A stretch of 64,000 nucleotides of DNA, taken from contig CAJNYU010002382.1 of assembly GCA_905331475.1 (NCBI GenBank), positions 62,001-126,000 on the forward strand, in the 5' to 3' direction. Shown here in pieces: positions 55,920-64,000 of the stretch. Both the position numbers and the translations under genes were made by a program. Source of the stretch: Rotaria socialis. Taxonomy: Eukaryota; Rotifera; Eurotatoria; Philodinida; Philodinidae. The notes under the pieces were generated by a model. That model ran no database searches and was not told the DNA's origin. It saw nothing but the letters and a program-made list of their open reading frames with translations. Position 1 is the first letter of the stretch. Every line of letters starts with the position of its first letter.

Positions 55920-57361
55920 TTAGACTCGCACGCCCTGGACATTATGCTACCGGATCTAGATCAGCATCATCAAGCAGAGATACATGTAAGTATATGAATC
56001 AATTGCTGTTGTAACTGTTATCAAACATTCAATATTCGTTTTCATGTTGATCAACAGCTGGAGGACGTCGTGCATGTCGATATGGTAAAGCTTGTTTCAG
56101 GTTATTTAAAGATATTGCGATCGAGTATTAGTTTATTCTATATTGCAACTGATTCTGTTTTAGAAAAGATGCTGACCATCGTGCAGGATTCGCACACCCA
56201 GGTGATTCAGATTACAAAGTGTCAGGTGGCACCGGCGGTGCCTATGCCGGGAAAGTGAAATGTGCTTATGGAACTAAATGTAATCGGTAGGTATCTATTA
56301 TCTTTCCTAATTTATTTAGAACATTTGTTCTAAATTTGAAAATGATATGAACGATTAATTTACCCGCAGATGTATAGGACAGATTGTTTTGTAATACGAC
56401 ACAAAAAACTCATCAAACATAATCCGTGTTTTAACTGTTACATTTTTCTATCGACTTCTAATTCTTTTTATATTCTAGCACTACTGATCAAGAGCATCTT
56501 CAAAAATACTCGCATTCAAATGATTCTGACCATGGCCCACCACGAAAACAACCGTGCCGCTACGCTGCAGAGTGTCATGAGTATGTTGCAGTCTGAATAT
56601 TCTTATACTGAAAATATAGTATAAAGGTTTTCTCACGCAAATGAAGATTTTGGAATCAGATTGTAGTTTGGTCAGAATAGCACATGAAAAAACTGATTAA
56701 CTATTGATTAATAGTGTTAGTTTCAGAACTAGATTGATATTCATAAAACTGAATGTACGGTTTGTATTAAACGAAAAACAATTCAAATGTTCAACTATGA
56801 GTGTAACATTCTGACTATCAATTTTATAATGAATCTTATTTTATGTTCCAAAAAGTATTTAATAGTCTTTATACAATCTCGTATTTCATTCTGATATGTG
56901 ACATTATTTTCTTGGCTTTCCAAAATATATCTTATCTTTATCAAGATGAACAAATTTCTGCTGACTTCGATCTCTGTTAAACTATCAATTCGTACAGTTG
57001 TTCAACAAAACTCATTTACTGCGGAGAAATTCTAATTTAAAATTGAGACATTTTCATGTTTTGTTCAAAGAAATCCACTGTTTTTTAAATTCAGCGATCA
57101 AACATATTGATTCATTGAAAAACATAATCACTGATGCGCTTTTCCTCTTTTATTTTCAAGTTTTGATCAAGATCATCGTAAAAAATTCGCACATCCGATC
57201 GGTGCAAGTCACGATAGCCATGGCAAGACACAGTGCCGCTTTGGAGATGATTGCACAAAGTATACTACATTTTTCGTTGAAAGATTTTTCATTTTTTTTT
57301 TATTAAATATTTATTTAGAAGAAACGACCGCGACCATATGAAAAAATATTCACATGACTAA
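55920..57361 (+). CDS. Protein with four tandem PBZ (poly-ADP-ribose-binding) zinc fingers; 5' end not found
   Basis: PBZ fingers (APLF, CHFR) bind poly(ADP-ribose). Six exons join in phase: 55920-55985, 56058-56100, 56164-56286, 56479-56580, 57161-57259 and 57319-57361. They give 157 visible residues up to TAA. The fingers follow C-x5-C-x6-H-x5-H: CRYGKACFRKDADH..FAH, CAYGTKCNRTTDQEH..YSH, CRYAAECHDFDQDH..FAH, and CRFGDDCTKRNDRDH..YSH. All four are split by an intron at the same place, phase 2 in the second codon after Cys2, so each exon carries the back half of one finger and the front half of the next. The first visible exon is Ser/Arg-rich and has no Met, so an upstream exon is missing. 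Introns are 59-72 nt except two (192 and 580 nt). No FHA, SNM1 or RING domain is visible in the part seen. Confidence 0.8.
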
Positions 57362-57920
57362 TTCCAAAGAAGAGAAATATCGATTCAATCTAACTCATAA
57401 AATAGAAATGATTTATCATAATAAATGGTAAATTCTTTTTTTCTTAAAAATATTGTAATTTTAAATTAGTTTATAAATTCTGAGAATAACATACTAATGA
57501 AGTATTTTTGTCATTTGGATCCTTCAGAAAATGTTGAGAAAATTCTATTTTTCCAACATACAGTAATTCACTTACTTTGACAATAGATATTCAACTTTGT
57601 TTTTTATTTGCACAAAAAATAAATTCTTTTTGCTAAGATGAATACAAAGTATTAATATATATTTATTTTCATTTTTAATTGAAAGACTGTTAAGATTCCA
57701 AAACAAAAGTAATTGATTCTGTTAAATCTTCAAATGTCAAAATGACTGAACACAAAATTAAAAAAATACTAAGGCGAGAATTCAAAAATGATCAATATTT
57801 TTATCATCATATACAGAAACATAGGGAATCGAAATACAAAAATATTATCTTTCATTGCAGATTTATTTGAGAATATAAGCATATCAACACAGTAAGAAGA
57901 GAATCTTTTATTTTTTTTAT
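57362..57920. other. Convergent intergenic spacer
   Basis: Lies between the 3' ends of the PBZ gene and the DUF4326 gene. AT-rich, no features. Confidence 0.4.
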
Positions 57921-58358
57921 TTAATTACCCGATGGTTTGATCGATTGGTGAACTTCTTTCTTGAAAAGTTCGCGAAGAATATCTCCATGACAACGGTTCG
58001 GTGTACACCAACATCCTAATCTTTTCCCGGCTAGTTCATGTAGATCATTGAGTAGATTATTTTCATTCGATTCAATATATTTTCTATAACGATCTAAGGC
58101 ACCGTCTCGTCCATATTGTTTAACAGAATATGGATTATGCCATTTGCTTTCACTCAAACGCCAACCACCCATATTGCAAGCACGGCCAATATAAATATCA
58201 CAATCTTGTACAATTTTTCCTTTTAAACGACGTAAATGAACAACTTTTGGTAGGTTTGAAACAGGTTGAGTGTCAATTTTTGGCTTGTCTACTTTTAAAA
58301 ATTTTGAACGAATATCAACTGGATCATCAATATTTTTGCGTTTCTTCTCTGATTCCAT
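57921..58358 (-). CDS. DUF4326-domain protein
   Basis: This single-exon frame encodes 145 aa. After a basic, NLS-like start (ESEKKRKN), residues about 38-132 carry the DUF4326 pattern: VVHLRRL, CDIYIGRACNMGGW, WHNPYSVKQYGRDGALDRY, LLNDLHELAGKRLGCWCTP, and RCHGDILRELF. The C116, C118, C123, H124 and D126 cluster (CWC...CHGD) is the family hallmark and could bind metal. DUF4326 proteins are common in phages and bacteria and patchy in eukaryotes. Their biochemical role is not established as far as I know. The gene lies tail to tail with the PBZ-finger gene, 0.56 kb away. Lack of introns and a patchy family suggest horizontal acquisition, which is inference. All hallmark residues are intact. Confidence 0.8.
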   Translation of the reverse strand: MESEKKRKNIDDPVDIRSKFLKVDKPKIDTQPVSNLPKVVHLRRLKGKIVQDCDIYIGRACNMGGWRLSESKWHNPYSVKQYGRDGALDRYRKYIESNENNLLNDLHELAGKRLGCWCTPNRCHGDILRELFKKEVHQSIKPSGN

Positions 58359-60276
58359 TATACTAAAATAATTCCAAGAAAAATAATTATTACATTTGAA
58401 ATTTGAAACACATTCTACATATTTTAATTATTCATGTACGAACATACATGAATATTACTATATTAGATATCAACGAATACAATTACTTCAAGCTTCTATT
58501 ACATTTATTTATTTTAAATAAATACTCATTTTAAACAATCTATTCGAATACAATCAAAAATTAATTTTTCTAATATTTGGAAGTCTCATATACCACCATT
58601 GAAGAGAGTAATAAAATAAAATAAAATCTTACATAGTTTGAAAAAAAGAATTCAATAATACAAAAATAATATGATGAAAGAATAAAGAAAAAGGAAGAAA
58701 TAGGAGCTAACAAAATGAGTCATTTGAAGAATTTCGTAATTACGAATGAAATGAACACATACTCTTTACTTTTGCTTTCTTTTTACTTTCTATGGTCGAT
58801 TTAGTAACCATTCTCTTTTAGTCCATTTTCATACTCTATTCTAAATAGAATTAAAATAGTAATATCAACTTTTCCTTTGTAATTGGTTCAAGTGATCATT
58901 TTCATTGTTATTATAGATAATAATGATACATAATTAGCTATAGTTCAGTAAGATGTGCAAAATGCGTAAAGTCCTGTGTCAAAAATCAATGGAGATCTGA
59001 GAATTTATCTTGCAATGAAGTGAATAGGATTAATATCTAGAAGGAATTGATCAAAAGTTTGGTCGTTGAATGTTTCTTTTGTTTTTAAGAAATCAAGACT
59101 ACTCTTTTGAACTTGTCGAATAACATCAGCTTTTCCTTTCTTTCAGTGCTGTCAACAACTTGCAATTTTTTTTATATATAATCACACGATACAATGGTTA
59201 TGAGAAAGTTTTCAAACGAACTCAACATTTTAGGGAAGCCCAAACAATTGATCAGTGTGAATAACCATTTTTGGTATAGAATAACCGTGACGATTAATGA
59301 TATAGTGTGAAACCTGACTCAGTAAATTCATTTTCTATCTATATATTTATATATACATAGAATTCGGCTTCGTATTTGCTTTTTTCTCTATTAGATTCAA
59401 TCATATTGATCATGTACTTATTTGTCGTTTTTCTCAACTTTTTGTCTCATCAAAAAGACTAATTTTCATTTTCATGCTGGTTCTCTATAATATGATTGCC
59501 AGAATTAACAGATGCAAACAATGCTTCTCAAAGTGCTGAACGCTTCTTGATGTATATGATACTACTTTTAACAAGAATCAATATTACTAGCGAGTTATGT
59601 AAGATAAGTATTGACGATAGCCCACTTGCTTGTGTTACGTTTATTTTGTTTTACATCAAATCAAGAAACTCATATGATTCTATGGCAAGCACCACTAAAA
59701 ACCTAAACATTATTTTGAAATGAATAACAAGCAGCAGGAACTATTCAAGACTCTTCGAAAATTGTAGACTTCAAAAATTATAAAAATTAATACAGTTCAT
59801 TTGAATTGTGAAGAATCTACATTCGAGTTATTTTACTAAATACAAAGATTAGAGTTTGAAAATGGTTTATAATTATCGTGGAAGTACACTTTGTTTTTGA
59901 GGTGATGAGTCAGAAATCGAATGATTAAAGTTAAGTAAAATATCAAAAGTTCGACACCTTGCTGCAATATAATAATTCAAAATGAATATGATCCATTCTA
60001 TTCTATTCTATTCTGTTTGATTCAACCAAAGGATGAATGTAAAATTATTTTATTCGTTTTATTTCATAAGGAAAAAAGTTCATTGTATTAGAAAAAGAAA
60101 CAATCGACTTTTTATTGAAATCTTTGAATCGAATTTGTGGGGACTTCGCTTTCATTTCAATTAAAAAACAAGAGTATCAAATGTTTAAATGATCAAAAAA
60201 AAACAAATCACAGTAAAATGAAATGAGCAATACACTAATATGATTAAATGTCATCATTTTTATAAATTATTCATTA
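58359..60276. other. Intergenic, no gene seen
   Basis: 1.9 kb of AT-rich sequence. A short TTCTATTCTA run lies near 59998-60012. Open frames such as 59496-59723 lack motifs. Confidence 0.4.
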
Positions 60277-60794
60277 TTACATTTTTTTCTTGGTTGATAC
60301 TTTAGCGGTTTTTCCTGCTAATATTTGTAATATCAATAGTAAAATCAATAATGCTCCTATTATGGAATGATCATATGCTATGTGTTTCAAATAGCCTTCT
60401 TTTGTTGCATTAGTCGCTTGAGCATCACTTGCTAATAATTGAATATATTTTTGTATTCTTAACAGAAAAATGCCCACGACTGCTATGAATACGGGTACAC
60501 TTAGCATATCATAAGTTGATCGCATCATATTTTTAAGCATGATCACTGCACCTATGAGCATCGGTACTAGTGTAACCAGTGATGTGTACCATGGTTGATG
60601 AAAAGCATTTTCATAATAGGAAACACATGTATTCAATTGGAATGAATTAAGCGGTGACGGCAGAAGGGAGTAATGATCGCAAAACATATCAATGCATAGA
60701 AGACCTAATTAAAATAAATCATTACAAAGTCAGCAAAGTAAAATATTAAAAATATACCCAGAGCAAACGAAATGATGCATGGTGCTAAAACCAT
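60277..60794 (-). CDS. Small multi-pass membrane protein (possibly SHR3-like ER protein)
   Basis: Exons 60794-60758 and 60704-60277 join in phase over a 53-nt intron (CTG G|GTATAT ... TTAATTAG|GT), giving 154 aa. Helices lie at about residues 1-18, 55-73, 82-100 and 126-146. The C-terminus is KTAKVSTKKKM, a lysine-rich tail resembling ER-retention signals. FCDHYSLLPSPLN followed by VSYYENAFHQPWYTSLV recalls the SHR3 chaperone layout, in which a first helix is followed by a loop and an 'FY..W...P' phrase, but I hold this only weakly. SHR3-type proteins help amino-acid permeases fold in the ER. The gene model itself is well supported by the splice signals and the hydrophobic pattern. Confidence 0.6.
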
Positions 60795-61999
60795 TTTTCT
60801 ATTGCAAATTGTAATAAACGAAGAAGTAACACAAACAATCTGAAATAAATATAAACAGTACAGCTATTGTATGCAGGAAGATGTATTTATGTCATTTGTA
60901 TACTAGAAAGCGGACACATTGAAAGCTTATAGTTCGTAACGATACGGTGTAGACAACGCTTGATTTAGTTATTTGTATCATTTGTTATATGAAGTCATAC
61001 TATTCTTCAACCGAACTGCAGTAGTTTTTAAAAGCTTTGAATTTCTAGCATTCATGATTCAACTATTGAGTTTTATTTATGCACAAAACTAAATGTAGAT
61101 CTGCTGTTTTAAATTTCATATATGAAATCGAGGTTTATATCTGTTTTATTATCTTGAAATAAATAAAACGAAAACAAAACAGGCAGATTTTTACTTATTC
61201 GAAAAATACTTATCCTATAGGACCCGTGCTAACAATTTCTTTTTAATTGAGAAACTTCAATGAAAACGATTTATATTGATTTCACATATTGAAAAAATCA
61301 TTTGTAAACATGCATTTGAATGAATTACGAATCTCAATTCAGATGTCACTAGTTTTCGAGGAAAAATATATTCTGTGTGCAGAAAAAGACAAAACGTTTT
61401 CGTTGTGATGAAAAAAGATTTCACGTTTAGGTATATGCTAAGTGAATTGTCATCTGCATTAGCTTACCAAATGAATAAGAAAATTGTCTTTATGCACTCA
61501 CTAGACTTTCGATAGAAGATTTATTTTTGACAAGTATCAACGATTCAGTGGCAGATTCCTATTTTGACATATTCATGTAAAATTATTGGAGAAATAACGG
61601 TCAAGATGATATTTTCGGGCAGAAGTATGCTACTGATAATCTGATTCTTCATTCTTTACTCAAACACACTATATTTTCTTCGTTTGGTTTTTGTGACTTA
61701 TACATTGTGTTTTATTATAATTTCTACGTCGGTATGTGCGATATATCAAAGAGATGAAAAACTACCTATCATCGTAGTAAAACTGCATGTGCAGGGAAAC
61801 TAGTATATAAACTATGATGAGAAAAATTACAACCAGTTATCTGTCAATGCAATCTGCACAGCAGGTGTTTTGTGGCTGTGAGAAAAATGAATTGTAATCA
61901 AGTAAGAGAAGAAAAATGATCAGATCATTACAATTAGTATAAAAGAAGCTTCATTTTATGAGATTCAATTTCTCTTTTAATTGATTCATTTCAAAATAA
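60795..61999. other. Intergenic, no gene seen
   Basis: AT-rich spacer between divergent genes. Nothing recognised. Confidence 0.4.
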
Positions 62000-63849
62000 A
62001 TGGATACAACTGAAATGACAAAGAAAGAAGCATTGATTAACGCAGGATTTCGAAAAAGGTATGTTACCATTTGCATCAGTAAATAGCGTATGTTTATTTT
62101 TAATCGCAAATTGTGGATTTTACTAATAAATGATCATTAATAAATAAATAAAAATGCTTCATTCCGCTTCATCATAAAAAATTCATTGTTTCTGGTTAAA
62201 TATTCTCTATGAGGTTTTCTGAAAGCGAACAAAAAAGAGGTTCTACAAAGAGTAACCAAAACTGTGAAAATCTATATAGTTATCAGGACTGCGATATGAA
62301 CTTACATTCTAAAAACGGATTTCTGATTCAGTTTTTCATTATTTATGCCTTCATGTAGCTAATAGGTGTCGTTTCCGTTTATTTTCGCCTCACAGAGACT
62401 TATCCGTGAGAGTAGAGAAAGTTCAAGAAAGTCCACATCCATATGTCTTTGAAATTAGCATCGCAGTGTTTTAGTGAAATTTTCGGTTGGAATCTTATGT
62501 CACTTTGTTTTTTTAACAAGGCATTCAATCGGTAATTAAAATTCATTTTTAAAAGAAATCCAATACTCCAACATAAAACCATACTTTGCGCTGTGAACTT
62601 CTCAAACATTATACGCTTCATGTTATGTAATATATTCGTACGAGTCAAATCTTATGGAGATATGTGGTTTTTTATATGTATTTTGCAATAGACTAAATAT
62701 TTGGTAGATGATCCCAACTAAACTCTTTCAATTCGAAGCGATTGATTCTTTTAGGGCTTTTCTAACTTCACCAAAACTTACTAGTAGTTAGGTCCAATAT
62801 GAATTCACTGGTGACTATCAATTTGAATGGCTCTTTCAGAGAGTGATGATCAGAAACTACATTACTAGGAAGTAGTACGAATATCATGTTGTTCATCGTT
62901 TCGCATATCGAATTTGTTTTTTGGACTAGTTATATCATATCTCTATCACTTGCAATTTTCTTGACGAGAGTGCGCCGTTCGATGAGCATATCATTCAAAA
63001 TTCTAGTTACTTCTTTTTAGTCTATGATTGTTAGATGAAATAATCTAAGGATGCAATTCATTATTTGATAACCCATTATTCGTGGAACAAAAGAAGGAAT
63101 ATATCTTTTTCAAAGAAAACTTACGATAGCTCTAATTAGCATAAAAGAGATTGAGATAGCAATATGAACATGTATACTGGGAAATTATGTATTACTAATC
63201 ATACCAGTAGTCACTATATAATATATTCGAGTGTCATTAACTGAAAAAAGCTTTTCATACAGTTTTAAATAGTATTGAGTAGCGATTTTTTGAGCTTTCT
63301 CTATGGAATATACCTTATAATTGATCATGCTTTATTGTGTAGCACTCAATCACACGGTTCCTAATTTATACTAACTAAATGCTGAATATGAAAGTAAATG
63401 TGACCTAGGAGCTAATGAGTGAACGCAATTAGATCAACTCAGTAATGAAATACAAAAGATATTGAAAATAAAAGGTCGTTAGAAAACATCGAATAAACTT
63501 CATCAGCCACTGAAGTATGTAATAGAAGATTTATCAAGCAAGATTTCGCCCAACATGATACATGTATGGGCAACTTGGATTCTTGCACCATTGTCACATC
63601 TAATGACTACTTATTCTTGTTTTCTTTGTATATAGAACCAATTATGAGAACGCTGATGTGTACAAGATCTTCAGCATATTATATGGTTTAGGTAAGACAA
63701 TCTTTACTTTAATAATAAAAGTCGATAGAAAATCATTTTCAGTGTTACAAGAATCAATTTTTAAATTCTTTCAGAATAATTATGCCAGCGTGCCAAATTG
63801 GACTGAGAATGATTTCACATTTGCCTACTCAGATTTAATATGGATCTGA
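62000..63849 (+). CDS. Short three-exon gene, hypothetical (73 aa)
   Basis: Exon 1 (62000-62058) starts MDTTEMTKKEALINAGFRK and ends at donor AG|GTATGT. Exon 2 (63636-63691) starts after TTTGTATATAG and reads TNYENADVYKIFSILYGL. Exon 3 (63743-63849) follows a 51-nt intron and reads LQESIFKFFQNNYASVPNW, then ENDFTFAYSDLIWI and a TGA. All phases agree, but intron 1 is 1577 nt, far above the norm, so more exons may be hidden in it or the first exon may belong elsewhere. No domain is recognised and the protein appears soluble. Exons 2 and 3 are the better supported pair. Confidence 0.35.
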
Positions 63850-64000
63850 ATACGAGATCGGATATTGACATCTGCTAACTAGTTCTAGCGAATTACGAGC
63901 ACGTTCTGTATAACTCATTGGTGATTTATTTGAGTAATTAGATAGGTTATTTGTAAAAGTGAATGAATCCGTCAAGATATATATGTGATAATTTGCTTGC

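Noticed and set aside
1..64000. CRISPR arrays, bacterial operons, rRNA genes
   Set aside because: The window is intron-containing eukaryotic DNA; no spaced direct-repeat array or rRNA-like segment was seen.

Overview
This is nuclear DNA of a small animal, most likely a bdelloid rotifer (Rotaria or Adineta type). The sequence is AT-rich. Most introns are about 48-68 nt with GT..AG ends, and genes sit on both strands without operons. Several families present are familiar from bdelloid genomes: F-box/LRR-like proteins, NHL-repeat proteins and an arginine ADP-ribosyltransferase with a long N-terminal module. I built most multi-exon genes by hand from splice signals, and the reading phase agreed at every junction I used. 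The window has three N gaps (14193-14284, 24622-25019, 37794-37803) and one ambiguous base at 25425.

Layout, 0-15 kb: the 3' end of an unknown acidic protein (2-352), short inverted-repeat elements, a possible multi-pass membrane ORF (2723-3265) and about 6 kb without a recognisable gene. Then come a tiny gene (9140-9307), a decayed kinesin-13 copy (9908-11690) and a Ginger-like cut-and-paste transposon (12154-14192, with tandem palindromic repeats just outside). An unidentified three-exon gene fragment follows (14462-15055).

15-25 kb: KXD1 (BORC/BLOC-1 subunit), a membrane-anchored RING protein, a single-pass membrane protein, and an ANKRD40-like gene that breaks off at inserted repeats. 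Next are remnants of an OTU-domain element and one exon of an NHL-repeat gene cut by a gap.

25-47 kb: a complete cathepsin B, an intronless SET-domain protein, and two divergent 4-TM proteins with a PARP-like ADP-ribosyltransferase fold at the C-terminus. Only one of the pair keeps the H-Y-E triad. They are followed by an opsin with its retinal lysine, a prominin-like five-TM protein, a GPCR relic and an F-box protein.

47-64 kb: a 797-aa arginine ADP-ribosyltransferase with R-S-ExE, a predicted N-myristoylated coiled-coil kinase, a protein with four tandem PBZ (poly-ADP-ribose-binding) zinc fingers, a DUF4326 protein, a small multi-pass membrane protein and a short three-exon gene.

The most striking feature is that several ADP-ribose-related genes (two PARP-like membrane proteins, one ART, one PBZ reader, with a DUF4326 protein beside the reader) lie within about 27 kb. 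Whether they work together is inference. The sequence shows only co-location and intact motifs.
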